This document shows, one piece after another, positions 50,901 through 58,631 of a DNA stretch of 64,000 nt. The notes beneath the pieces are model-generated. The model was not told the origin of the DNA. It saw only the letters and a program-made list of their open reading frames with translations, and searched no databases. Both the position numbers and the translations under genes were made by a program. Source of the DNA: Bacteroidota bacterium (GTDB lineage Bacteria > Bacteroidota > Bacteroidia > Chitinophagales > JADIYW01); the NCBI GenBank assembly GCA_963169645.1, contig CAUJCO010000010.1, forward strand, positions 53,639 to 117,638, written 5' to 3'. Positions within the stretch are counted from its first letter, which is position 1. Each line of letters opens with the position of its first letter.

Positions 50901-51014
50901 GTAGGTTGCTACTCTTCTATTTTCATCGCTTCACCTATCATGTATGATTTAGATCCTAACCATGATAGCTACAAAGTAGATGCTACTACGAAGCCAACAG
51001 CTAAGAAAAAATAA
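47925..51014 (+). CDS. secDF: Fused protein-export membrane protein SecDF
   Basis: A 1029-residue fusion of SecD and SecF, twelve membrane helices in all, which uses the proton gradient to help proteins leave the SecYEG channel. The SecD part includes LNLGLDLQGGMSVVLQV and a large P1 periplasmic domain (about 70-500) with a roughly 60-residue Asp/Ser/Lys-rich insertion. Membrane motifs are GMAVDANVIIYERIKEE in SecD and GYSINDTVIIFDRLREYL in SecF. The ATG at 47925 (MSKGTRT) is preferred; the longer frame starts at a TTG overlapping the -7 box. Confidence 0.94.
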   Translation: MSKGTRTALVILTALIVLICIYCLSFTFKVNSIEKKAVELAEKAIPMQNLEQRYPNNQLAQFLYEDSIHQDRIALKNRYLDSIANEKVYLWNTYSASKKQQLNLGLDLQGGMSVVLQVSLRELIQTLADNSHDPKFVKALDVAEQRMSSGNNDYVSLFLQAYKEQNAPNTLAQLFSTRNNKDDISLESSDAQVEKFLRIKSKEAFDITLNRLTTRIDQFGTKQPTITAEPARERISVEIAGVDNPARVRKLLQATANLEFWETYKATELGKSINDANTALKNYLATQTDSNKDSAAVADVQQILTSSATSDSGVINPLTGKKESKKDTSQAAKFEEFKNENPFFAVLQPAVDENNQYQPSPIIGYVSSLDTATFTKYINLPEVRNVFPKDAALVYSAKSFGDKQKFFTVYAIKRNTNSGKAPLDGSVVTQARQDYDQNGQVVVSMQMNTLGAKTWRDLTRKNIGNSIAIVLDNQVYSAPNVNSEIDGGSSQISGGFDVQEATDLANVLKTGKLPASARIIEEEQIGASLGSSAIKAGLYSLLASFILIIAFMVFFYSSAGVLAIIVLLLNVFLIIGLMAGVGSTLTLPGIAGIVLTLGMAVDANVIIYERIKEELRAGKATTYAVQEGFKHSLPAILDGNITTLLTAIILAVIGIGPVKGFAITLIIGIATTLFTAVLLSKMIVDWRLEKGHELKYLTPFTKNFLQGLNFDFIGARKITYTISAIIIVVGVISFFTRGFELGIDFKGGREYKVRFENPVKTDQVRDDLNSVLDNKTIVKQYGSDNQVKITTAYLINDTGKDVDTKVEHAVYEGLKKYMPNTSFENFKRINLMSVTKVDPTITGDFKRSSLWATIASIAVIFIYILIRFNKKGYSIGSIAATAHDAFVVLALFSLLHGILPFPLEVDQIFVAAILTIIGYSINDTVIIFDRLREYLKERPNANMKDTMNAAINSTLSRTFNTAFTVFIVVFILFVFGGPVLRAFSFAMIIGVVVGCYSSIFIASPIMYDLDPNHDSYKVDATTKPTAKKK

Positions 51015-51032
51015 ACATAATATCATCTATAT

Positions 51033-51062
51033 AAAGTCCTGATTCTGTCAGGACTTTTTTAT
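51033..51062 (+). terminator. Intrinsic terminator after secDF
   Basis: A 10-bp stem (51033-51042 with 51048-51057) with a five-base loop and a T-run. The next gene starts at 51071, so that gene must use its own promoter or readthrough. Confidence 0.85.
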
Positions 51063-51070
51063 TTTGCAAT

Positions 51071-51499
51071 ATGAATAAGCTTGATTTCTTAGACACGATT
51101 CAATTTCCATTTCCTATACAGCAGCCAGTTGCGTGGGGCGATATGGATGCTTTCCAACATATCAACAACGTACTTTATTTCAGATATTTTGAAACAGGAC
51201 GAGTTGAATTCTTCAATAAAACCAATCTTTGGAAACTTTTCGATGAAGAGAAAATAAAAATTGTAGTCGGAAAGTTAGAATGTAATTATTTAAGAGAAGT
51301 CAAACATCCGGCTCAAATCGAAATTAGTGTTGGAATAAAAAACGTAGGAAATACAAGCTTAGTGGTGCATCAAGTTATCCGAAATGATGGAAATATAGTA
51401 GCGCATGGCGAAGGTATTATTGTTGCCACCAATCCGGAAACCGGAAAATCGACACCATGGACAGAAAAAATAAGAGCTGAATTTGCGAAGTGGTTATGA
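51071..51499 (+). CDS. Hotdog acyl-CoA thioesterase (4-HBT/YbgC type)
   Basis: A 142-residue hotdog-fold protein. WGDMDAFQHINNVLYFRYFETGR contains the catalytic Asp and the helix signature of the YbgC/FcbC thioesterases (shown here in the pieces GDMDAFQHINNV and YFRYFETGR). Substrate is not predictable. The stop overlaps the last six bases of the convergent barstar gene. Confidence 0.85.
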   Translation: MNKLDFLDTIQFPFPIQQPVAWGDMDAFQHINNVLYFRYFETGRVEFFNKTNLWKLFDEEKIKIVVGKLECNYLREVKHPAQIEISVGIKNVGNTSLVVHQVIRNDGNIVAHGEGIIVATNPETGKSTPWTEKIRAEFAKWL

Positions 51500-51829
51500 C
51501 ACCTGCGTTAATACAGAAAAATGTTTTCCTTGGTCTTCTAACTCACTCATTGCATTGGCAAAAATGTTATTAATTACATCCAAATTGTACTTCTCTTCAT
51601 AAAGTAAATCATCGTAATTAAAAATAAGCAAACGTACTTCTTTCTCTTCAATCCAAGATAAATCGTTCATGCATTCATCCAATGCATCAAAATTAGGTTG
51701 AAAATAATCCGGAAAATTCAATGCTTTCGTAATTTCCTCATAAAAATGAGCCATAACTGTACAACGTTCTGCATCTATAAAAGCTAAGAATGTTCCGTTT
51801 ACAATAATATTATTTTTAAAAGTTTGCAT
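51494..51829 (-). CDS. Barstar-family ribonuclease inhibitor
   Basis: A 111-residue protein with the barstar signature PNFDALDECMNDLSWI near residues 44-59, a helix that plugs barnase active sites, and the acidic residues D47 and D50 that contact the catalytic site. It would stay in the cytoplasm to neutralise ribonuclease before export. It follows the barnase-like gene by 32 bases, so the toxin and its inhibitor form one unit behind transaldolase. Confidence 0.88.
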   Translation of the reverse strand: MQTFKNNIIVNGTFLAFIDAERCTVMAHFYEEITKALNFPDYFQPNFDALDECMNDLSWIEEKEVRLLIFNYDDLLYEEKYNLDVINNIFANAMSELEDQGKHFSVLTQVS

Positions 51830-51861
51830 AGTAATATTGGATTTTTGAACTGGATGAATTG

Positions 51862-52413
51862 CTATTCTAAATTTATTTCTGAAAAAGAATTATAATGGTC
51901 GGCTGTGTACCACGCACGTTCATCACTGCCTGTAACCAAGCGTTGTGCACCTCTATTTTTTCCATCAACTTTTGGATGAATATCCCATTCTTGATATTTT
52001 ATTTTCCGACCTTTATCATCCAATTTAGGCAAATGATTTTCATAATTTCCAAACGTTCTACCTCCAACATAACCTTCCGGAGCTTTGTGATGTTCGTGTA
52101 TATATTTCAATACTAATATGGCTTTTTGTGGAATGTTTGGATTATTTTGAATAATCTTTTCTGTATCAAAATCTACCTCATCTACATCACTTGATTCATT
52201 TACTGTTATCTCATTTTGTGCAACAGTAGTTGGCTGTTTTTGCTGTGTTGCAGCAGTGTATCCGGCATGATAACCTTCTTTATATCCTGTATTATAAGCT
52301 TCACTTCCGGAAGAATTACAAGAAACAAGATTTAAACAAATAAAAAATAAGAGAACGCAAGTAATGATACTTGTGCTAATTCTGTTTATGGTTTTTATAA
52401 AAGATGCTTGCAT
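51862..52413 (-). CDS. Barnase-like ribonuclease lipoprotein
   Basis: A 183-residue protein with a lipoprotein signal (acylated C32 in LVSC), a linker with Gly-Tyr spacing (YNTGYKEGYHAGYTAA) and an acidic stretch, then a microbial guanyl-preferring ribonuclease domain (about 90-183). Catalytic residues align with barnase: E142 (QEWDI), R154, R158 and H173 (TADHYNSF), with spacing of 12, 16 and 31 against 10, 14 and 29 in barnase. Lipid anchoring is unusual for barnases. The start directly follows the transaldolase stop, and barstar lies 32 bases downstream. Confidence 0.88.
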   Translation of the reverse strand: MQASFIKTINRISTSIITCVLLFFICLNLVSCNSSGSEAYNTGYKEGYHAGYTAATQQKQPTTVAQNEITVNESSDVDEVDFDTEKIIQNNPNIPQKAILVLKYIHEHHKAPEGYVGGRTFGNYENHLPKLDDKGRKIKYQEWDIHPKVDGKNRGAQRLVTGSDERAWYTADHYNSFSEINLE

Positions 52414-53073
52414 TTATTTCTGATTTGCTTTCGCATGGTCAGCCAAAAACTGTGCCAAGCCTTTGTCTGTTAATGGATGCGTAAACAATCCCATAATTGA
52501 ACTTAATGGACAGGTTACTACATCTGCACCTGCTTCTGCACATTTTACGATATGTAATGAACTGCGAACAGAAGCCGCCAAAATTTGTGTTTCAAATTGG
52601 TAGTTGTCATAAATATGTCTGATTTGATGAATCAACTCCATACCATCTAAATTTATATCATCCAATCTACCTACAAAAGGACTCAAATAAGTAGCTCCGG
52701 CTTTAGCCGCTAAAATGGCCTGTCCGGGCGAAAAAACCAACGTACAATTGGTTTTAATTCCATTATCCGTGAAATATTTTATGGCACGAATACCGTCTTT
52801 TATCATCGGTACTTTAACCACAATATTTTTATGTAATTTTGCCAATTTCTTTCCTTCTTCAATCATTCCTTTGTAGTCGGTAGAAATTACTTCTGCACTC
52901 ACATCACCATCTACAATTTCGCATATCTTTTTATAATGATTCCATACATTTTTGTCGCCGGTGATGCCTTCTTTCGCCATCAAAGACGGATTCGTAGTAC
53001 AACCATCTAAAATACCTAATTCTGCGGCTTCTTTAATTTGTGCTAAGTTTGCTGTATCTATAAAAAATTTCAT
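52414..53073 (-). CDS. Transaldolase (TalC/fructose-6-phosphate aldolase type)
   Basis: A 219-residue short-form transaldolase of the pentose phosphate pathway. The Schiff-base lysine is K87 in IVVKVPMI, and [31 protein letters not shown] and [15 protein letters not shown] are family blocks. Fructose-6-phosphate aldolase shares this fold, and most Bacteroidota proteins of this size are annotated as transaldolase. It heads an operon with the barnase-like and barstar genes, which is unusual company. Confidence 0.88.
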   Translation of the reverse strand: MKFFIDTANLAQIKEAAELGILDGCTTNPSLMAKEGITGDKNVWNHYKKICEIVDGDVSAEVISTDYKGMIEEGKKLAKLHKNIVVKVPMIKDGIRAIKYFTDNGIKTNCTLVFSPGQAILAAKAGATYLSPFVGRLDDINLDGMELIHQIRHIYDNYQFETQILAASVRSSLHIVKCAEAGADVVTCPLSSIMGLFTHPLTDKGLAQFLADHAKANQK

Positions 53074-53224
53074 ATGGAGTTGTTTGTAATTTGAGTTACA
53101 ATATTAATTAAAATCTATGTAATTCTACTACAATCGCATATTATCTCTGTTTGTTTTTACAGATAATAATAAATACTCAAAAATGCTATAATGATATTTA
53201 AGATTAATTTAGTAAAGAATAGTT

Positions 53225-53232
53225 TACCTTTG
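53225..53232 (+). promoter_or_regulatory. Candidate -7 box directly before the S41 peptidase start
   Basis: TACCTTTG matches TAnnTTTG and ends five bases before the ATG at 53238. No TTG sits at the -33 position. If used, the mRNA would have almost no leader. Confidence 0.45.
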
Positions 53233-53237
53233 CATTC

Positions 53238-54842
53238 ATGAACATGAATAAGGCATTTATCCCATTTATATTTTCTATTATTTTAGCATCCGGTATTTTT
53301 TTAGGTTATAAAATCCAAGAAAGAAATGCATCCAAATCCAATACTTTTAACAGAGCCAACAGTAGTTCTAAATTAGAGTATATTTTAGGATTGATAGATG
53401 CGAAATATGTTGATACCGTTGATTCTCAAAAATTATACGATGATGCCATTGCCAAAATGTTGGAAGATTTAGACCCACATAGTGTGTATTTACCACCATT
53501 GGAAATGAAACACGAAGCCGAAATAATGGAAGGGAATTTTGAAGGAATCGGAATTGAATTTTCTATTCAGAATGATACCATCCAAGTTGTAACACCAATA
53601 AGTGGCGGACCATCAGAAAGTGTTGGCATTTCTGCCGGAGATAAAATCATTAAAATAAATGATACAACTGTTGCCGGAATTGGCATTACCAATGAAATGG
53701 TAATGAAAAAATTAAAAGGACCAAAAGATACCAAAGTAAAAGTAACTATGCTTAAAAGTGGTTCTAAAAAATTAATTACTTATACCATAAAACGCGATAA
53801 AATTCCAATTTATAGTGTAGATGCCGGATTTATGCTTGATAAACAAACAGGCTATATTAAAGTCAACCGATTTTCACAAACTACGTATCAAGAATTTTAT
53901 GATAAATTAGAAGCACTTAATAAACAAGGCATGCAGCGCTTAATCCTCGATTTAAGACAAAACCCAGGCGGATTTATGGATCAAGCAACTGCTATTGCAG
54001 ATGAGTTTATTGATGGAAATAAAACCATTGTATATACGGAAGGAAGAACAATGCCCAAAACATTTGACAAAGCTCGAACAGCCGGATTGTTTGAAACCGG
54101 AAAATTAGCTATTTTAATAGATGAAGGTTCGGCTTCTGCCAGCGAAATTATCAGCGGTGCCGTTCAAGATTGGGATCGCGGTGTTATTATCGGACGACGC
54201 TCTTTTGGAAAAGGATTAGTACAACAAGAATATGAAATTGGTGATGGCAGTTCTGTTCGTTTAACTATTGCAAAATATTTCACTCCAAGTGGCAGAAGCA
54301 TACAACGTCCGTATGATGGCAACAATGCCAATTATTATAAAGACTTATTAAAACGATACGAAGATGGCGAAGTATTTAATAAAGACAGCATCAAACAAGA
54401 TAAGAAATATGCGTTTAAAACATTGGTGAAAGGTAGAACCGTATATGGCGGTGGTGGCATTACACCGGATGTTTATGTACCAATGGATACAAGTATGTAC
54501 AATCCGTTTGTAACTGAAGTATTTGCAAAAGGTTTGTTGCAAGAATTTACGTATAATTATTACGCTGAAAATAAAAATGCATTTGCAGTATATAAAAATA
54601 TAGTATCTTATAAAAACACTTTCCAAGTAGATGCTGCATTGTATGCGCAATTTGTCAACTATTGTGTTACACACGGTATAAGTAAAGATGTGCTATCGTA
54701 CAGCGAAAAATCTAAACCTTATTTAAGCTTACGCATTAAGGCATTTATTGCAAAGCAAATTTGGAAATCCGATGGTTTATATGAGATTATTACCTTGGAC
54801 GACAAAATGGTACAACGGGCATTGTTAGAATTAAATAAATAA
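53238..54842 (+). CDS. S41 family C-terminal processing peptidase
   Basis: A 534-residue CtpA/Prc-type serine peptidase. Residues 7-26 are a signal or anchor helix, a PDZ domain covers about 85-170 (FEGIGIEFSIQND, GISAGDKIIKIND), and the protease core shows LILDLRQNPGG, the catalytic Ser in LIDEGSASASEI and the catalytic Lys in RRSFGKGLVQ. It trims C-terminal tails in the periplasm. An ATG two codons downstream (53244) is equally possible. Confidence 0.92.
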   Translation: MNMNKAFIPFIFSIILASGIFLGYKIQERNASKSNTFNRANSSSKLEYILGLIDAKYVDTVDSQKLYDDAIAKMLEDLDPHSVYLPPLEMKHEAEIMEGNFEGIGIEFSIQNDTIQVVTPISGGPSESVGISAGDKIIKINDTTVAGIGITNEMVMKKLKGPKDTKVKVTMLKSGSKKLITYTIKRDKIPIYSVDAGFMLDKQTGYIKVNRFSQTTYQEFYDKLEALNKQGMQRLILDLRQNPGGFMDQATAIADEFIDGNKTIVYTEGRTMPKTFDKARTAGLFETGKLAILIDEGSASASEIISGAVQDWDRGVIIGRRSFGKGLVQQEYEIGDGSSVRLTIAKYFTPSGRSIQRPYDGNNANYYKDLLKRYEDGEVFNKDSIKQDKKYAFKTLVKGRTVYGGGGITPDVYVPMDTSMYNPFVTEVFAKGLLQEFTYNYYAENKNAFAVYKNIVSYKNTFQVDAALYAQFVNYCVTHGISKDVLSYSEKSKPYLSLRIKAFIAKQIWKSDGLYEIITLDDKMVQRALLELNK

Positions 54843-54853
54843 AATTTACGATT

Positions 54854-55393
54854 CTATTTTTTGTATTTCCAAGTTGATTTTTTCAACTCAAACCAATCTG
54901 TTGGGTCGCCATGGTAGTCAAAAGTTTCCATAAATTCGAATCCCAACTTCGTTAAAACTTTCTTTGAATTTATATTTTTCGGATCTGTAATTGCAAAAAT
55001 TTTTTCTGTATTCAGCTTCTCGAAGCCATAGTTTAAAATCGCAATTGACGATTCTGTTGCGAAACCTTTTCCCCAATGTTTTCTTTTAAATCTATAACCA
55101 AGATCGTAAAAATTTGTATAATTATTTATCGTCTGATTGGAATACTTTAAACCTGACCATCCAACACATTCATTTGTTGTTTTATCTACTACAGCCCAAC
55201 GAGCAATTCCATTTTTTATGTATTGTTCTTTTAGCTGTTTAATAACTTTTGTTATTTCGTCTATTGATTTTACCGGATTATTTTCAATATACAAATGAAC
55301 TGCTGGGTCAGCATCCATTTCAAATAGGTCATTTTCATCTATGTATTCTACTTCTCGTAAAATGAGCCGTTCTGTTTCAATTAAAATATGCAT
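54854..55393 (-). CDS. RimJ/RimL-type GNAT acetyltransferase
   Basis: A 179-residue GNAT enzyme. LIETERLILREVEYID is the RimJ-like N-terminal strand, and HWGKGFATESSIAILNYGF holds the acetyl-CoA loop (RxxGxG-like), followed by NINSKKVLTKLGF. Proteins of this kind acetylate N-terminal amines or small amines; the substrate is unknown. Convergent with the S41 gene and 26 bases after der. Confidence 0.85.
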   Translation of the reverse strand: MHILIETERLILREVEYIDENDLFEMDADPAVHLYIENNPVKSIDEITKVIKQLKEQYIKNGIARWAVVDKTTNECVGWSGLKYSNQTINNYTNFYDLGYRFKRKHWGKGFATESSIAILNYGFEKLNTEKIFAITDPKNINSKKVLTKLGFEFMETFDYHGDPTDWFELKKSTWKYKK

Positions 55394-55419
55394 CTATTAT
55401 TACTTAAGCTGAAAAAAGC

Positions 55420-56733
55420 TTATTTTTTTCTAAAGAAAATATTGATTGGAACACCGGTTAATTTAAAATTTTCGCGCATTCTATTTTCTAAATAATTTCT
55501 ATACGGATCTTTGATGTAATCCGGATGATTACAGAAGAATGCGAACGATGGTGTGGTACTTGGCAATTGTTGCACGTATTTAATTTTGATGTATTCACCA
55601 CGATATGCCGGCGGACCGTATTTCTCAATTTCAGCCAGCATAATTTCATTGAGTTTATGCGTTGGAATTTTAATTTGTTTGTTGTTATATACTTCTAATA
55701 CTTTATCTACTGCTTGGAAAATACGTTGTTTCTCCGTAGCTGAAATAAATACTATTGGAACATCCGTAAAGGGTGCTATTTTCTCTTTTATTTTTTTCTC
55801 AAATTCTAAAATAGTTTTTGAATCTTTTTCGATAGCATCCCATTTGTTTACCAATATTACAACACCTTTTTTGCGTTGTTCTATGATGCCAAATATCTTT
55901 AAATCCTGTAATTCTATGCCGGCTGTTGCATCTATCATCAATATGCATACATCGGATTCTTCAATTGCTTTTACGGCACGTATCACCGAATAAAATTCTA
56001 AATCTTCATGAACTTTATTTTTTTTACGAATGCCGGCGGTATCTATCAGCAAGAATTCTTTTCCATATAAATTGTAGTGCGTATGGATAGAATCACGTGT
56101 TGTTCCGGCAATATCTGTAACTATGTTACGCTCCTCACCTACTAATGCATTCAACAATGTTGATTTTCCGGCATTCGGTTGTCCTACAATGGCAATCTTT
56201 GGTAAGTCGGCATATTTATCAATTGCATTTTCAATTTCATCCGGAATTTGCTCTGTAATAAAATCTAAAATTTCTCCGGTGCCACTTCCACTAATAGAAG
56301 AAAGAGCAAACACATTTTCAAACCCTAATGAATAAAATTCATTCGCTGCGTAGGAACGTTCTGTGTTATCCACTTTGTTTACAGCCACCACAACGGGCTT
56401 TTTCGTTTTGCGTAGTTCTTTTGTCAACGATTCGTCTAAGTCCGTTATTCCAGTAGTTACATCCACCATCAATACCATTAAATCAGCTTCTTCTATTGCT
56501 AATCGAACTTGATTTCGGATTGCTTTTTCAAAAATATCTTCCGAATGCGATACAAAACCGCCGGTATCTATTACGTTAAATGTTTTCCCATTCCAAGTAG
56601 AAATTCCATATTGTCGGTCGCGCGTAACACCGCTAAAGTCATCGGTAATAGCTTTTCTTTCCTCTAAAAGACGATTAAAGAAAGTGGATTTTCCCACATT
56701 GGGACGACCTATAATAGCAACTGTATAACTCAC
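55420..56733 (-). CDS. der: Ribosome-assembly GTPase Der (EngA)
   Basis: A 437-residue protein with two GTPase domains: GRPNVGKSTF (residues 8-17) and GQPNAGKSTL (about 183-192), both followed by DTGG/DTAG and NKVD/NKWD motifs, then a KH-like domain ending FFRKK. It matures the 50S subunit. The start is GTG at 56731-56733. TATCTTTG on the minus strand (56773-56780) is a plausible -7 box 39 bases upstream. In many Bacteroidota der lies near era; here the restriction-modification island separates them. Confidence 0.95.
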   Translation of the reverse strand: MSYTVAIIGRPNVGKSTFFNRLLEERKAITDDFSGVTRDRQYGISTWNGKTFNVIDTGGFVSHSEDIFEKAIRNQVRLAIEEADLMVLMVDVTTGITDLDESLTKELRKTKKPVVVAVNKVDNTERSYAANEFYSLGFENVFALSSISGSGTGEILDFITEQIPDEIENAIDKYADLPKIAIVGQPNAGKSTLLNALVGEERNIVTDIAGTTRDSIHTHYNLYGKEFLLIDTAGIRKKNKVHEDLEFYSVIRAVKAIEESDVCILMIDATAGIELQDLKIFGIIEQRKKGVVILVNKWDAIEKDSKTILEFEKKIKEKIAPFTDVPIVFISATEKQRIFQAVDKVLEVYNNKQIKIPTHKLNEIMLAEIEKYGPPAYRGEYIKIKYVQQLPSTTPSFAFFCNHPDYIKDPYRNYLENRMRENFKLTGVPINIFFRKK

Positions 56734-56831
56734 GACTACTTATATTAATGATAAATAATAAAATAAAGAGGGCAAAGATACAATTAATTCAGCAATAGCG
56801 TTTTATTATACGTTTATTTCATTTCGATATA

Positions 56832-56950
56832 ACACAATAAATCATTTCTTCAAAAAGGCATTTTCGTATGTTTCTATCCAATCTTGTACCGTCATTTTTT
56901 GCGATAAAAGAGCAATTAACTCCAATGGAATTTCATTGAGATGTTTAAAT
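56832..56950. repeat. Left copy of a 119-bp direct repeat
   Basis: 119 bases match 59959-60077 at 114 positions (counted by eye), same orientation. It is the 3' end of the DUF1801 gene plus ten bases beyond its stop. The five mismatches are four synonymous changes and one after the stop codon. Confidence 0.92.
56842..56950 (-). pseudogene. Detached 3' fragment of the DUF1801 gene
   Basis: Read on the minus strand it encodes the last 36 codons of the intact gene at 59969-60424 with an identical protein sequence (FKHLNEIPLELIALL ... ENAFLKK) and stop, but no upstream part. The four coding differences from the intact copy are all third-position synonymous changes, so this copy comes from a sequence that was under selection, such as the same gene in a related strain. 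Confidence 0.85.
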
Positions 56951-56991
56951 TCTTACAATTCATATTACTATTTTCAATAAAAATGTAAATG

Positions 56992-58302
56992 TTAATCTTC
57001 CGCTTCCTGTGGGATTGGTTCGTTATTCATAAAAGCCTCAAATGAACCAATCGGAGCAAAATCTATGTTTATTACAGAATAATCATTTTTATCTCTCCAA
57101 AGTCGAACGCTATCTGTTCCCTTTTTCTGCAACCATTCACGAGTTACCAATTTTCTGTCTCTCAGACCTAAAACATCAACTAAAAGCCATTGTCCGAGTG
57201 CTGATTGTCCGTAACGTTTTCCACTTTCATCTCGTTCGGTATTACTTCCTGACTGCAAACCTTTCATATTGCTTTGTGTTACCAAAGAAGGAATTTTCTT
57301 GCCGTTTGGAAGTTGTAAATAAAAACGAACTTCTGGTTTATTTTCCTTATCGCCTTGATAATTTTTTTGTTCATTTTCAAATTCAAAAATGTCTTTCGTG
57401 AAAAAATTTGGGTGCTTCTTGTGAAATTCTCTCGGAATTGGAATATAAACTTCATTTAATGGACGTAAAGTTTCACTTCCTTTGTTTTTTGGTGCTGCGT
57501 TCCAAGCATTTAACCCCGATTTTTCTTCAACTTCTTTTGATTGATAAGAATATAACGGAAGATAAACTTCAACGATATTTTTGACAGCAACTTTTGCTTT
57601 GTCAATAAAGTTAAAATATGCTTCTAATAAAAACGAAAATGGGTCTTCAATTATTTGAATATCAAATTGATGAAGTAAAAAAGTGTCTTTTTTTGATGAA
57701 TCGAATTTTTGATGAATTTGCGAATCCCCAAACGTGTATTTATAGTCTTTGTGTCCGTCTGACCAAGAAAACGCAGTTGGTGTGAGGTTAAATTTTTCAA
57801 GTTTGTTTAAATCAATCAAAGGATAAGCACATTCGTTGATTACAAAACGTCCCTCATCACGAGTTACATAATGATAAATATTTTTGTCTTCCGATAATCC
57901 CAAACGTTCGTAGTCGCTTTTCATTCGTTCGTTTTTGATTTCGGAAATTTTGTAAGCTAAAGCTTCAACATCATTCTTTTTGAAAACACTATTTATCTCA
58001 TTTTGATAGCGTTTAAGTTGCATAACTTTTTGAAAAGATGGTTTACTATTCATCCATGTTTTCAAACCTATTCCAATTCTGTTGTCTCCGAAAACAGAAA
58101 CTACGTCGTGAGGTGTGTTTCCGATGTCTGCATTTTGGCTATCAAAAATTTTTGCAAAAATGGTTTCTTGAAATTTGGAATCAAGATATGGAATCATATC
58201 GCCTTGTTTTTGGCGAAATAGATTAGATAAAGCTCCGTAAACTTGTAGAAACTTTATGTATTCTTCTCTTTGTTCTTTTGAATATTGCTCCCAAATGCTC
58301 AT
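56992..58302 (-). CDS. Putative type II restriction endonuclease
   Basis: A 436-residue protein that I do not recognise by family. Assignment rests on its place behind a C5 methyltransferase in the same operon. A possible PD-(D/E)XK core is E46, then NTPHD66VVSV, then GIGLK81TW, where Leu stands at the usual acidic position. No membrane or signal segment is seen. The gene starts eight bases after the 106-aa gene. Confidence 0.6.
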   Translation of the reverse strand: MSIWEQYSKEQREEYIKFLQVYGALSNLFRQKQGDMIPYLDSKFQETIFAKIFDSQNADIGNTPHDVVSVFGDNRIGIGLKTWMNSKPSFQKVMQLKRYQNEINSVFKKNDVEALAYKISEIKNERMKSDYERLGLSEDKNIYHYVTRDEGRFVINECAYPLIDLNKLEKFNLTPTAFSWSDGHKDYKYTFGDSQIHQKFDSSKKDTFLLHQFDIQIIEDPFSFLLEAYFNFIDKAKVAVKNIVEVYLPLYSYQSKEVEEKSGLNAWNAAPKNKGSETLRPLNEVYIPIPREFHKKHPNFFTKDIFEFENEQKNYQGDKENKPEVRFYLQLPNGKKIPSLVTQSNMKGLQSGSNTERDESGKRYGQSALGQWLLVDVLGLRDRKLVTREWLQKKGTDSVRLWRDKNDYSVINIDFAPIGSFEAFMNNEPIPQEAED

Positions 58303-58310
58303 AAATAAAT

Positions 58311-58631
58311 TTAGAGATTACAAGCTCTTGAATAATGAAACAATTCTCCTTTATGATTTGTAACTATCTCAATTTGATTTGTATAAACTTTAGGTTTTCT
58401 TTTATTTATTGATTTAAAAAACTCATTGATAACAGAATTTTCAAGATTAGATAAATAGTCGTTGTAGTTAGATTGTTCTCTTTCAGATTTTATTTCTGGA
58501 CAATAACCTTCGTGCGAAACTGATATGTCATAAATATTTCCACTTTCATCACTAATTCTAATTGCATAAATATTTTTAGGATAAGAACTATTTATTAATT
58601 CAAAACTAGTATTTAAAAATTCATTTATCAT
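58311..58631 (-). CDS. Unknown 106-aa protein inside the restriction-modification operon
   Basis: A soluble protein with no match I recognise. It overlaps the methyltransferase stop by four bases (ATGA) and ends eight bases before the endonuclease start. A helix-turn-helix of the C-protein type is not evident, and the Vsr nuclease motifs are absent. Predicted secondary structure is mixed strand and helix (YAIRISDESGNIYDISVS, then NYLSNLENSVINEFF-like helix). It may be a regulator, inhibitor or accessory subunit. Confidence 0.6.
   Translation of the reverse strand: MINEFLNTSFELINSSYPKNIYAIRISDESGNIYDISVSHEGYCPEIKSEREQSNYNDYLSNLENSVINEFFKSINKRKPKVYTNQIEIVTNHKGELFHYSRACNL

Noticed and set aside
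58311..58631. Vsr-type mismatch endonuclease next to the C5 methyltransferase
   Set aside because: Small genes beside Dcm-like enzymes are often Vsr, but the protein is shorter and lacks the Vsr zinc and catalytic motifs.
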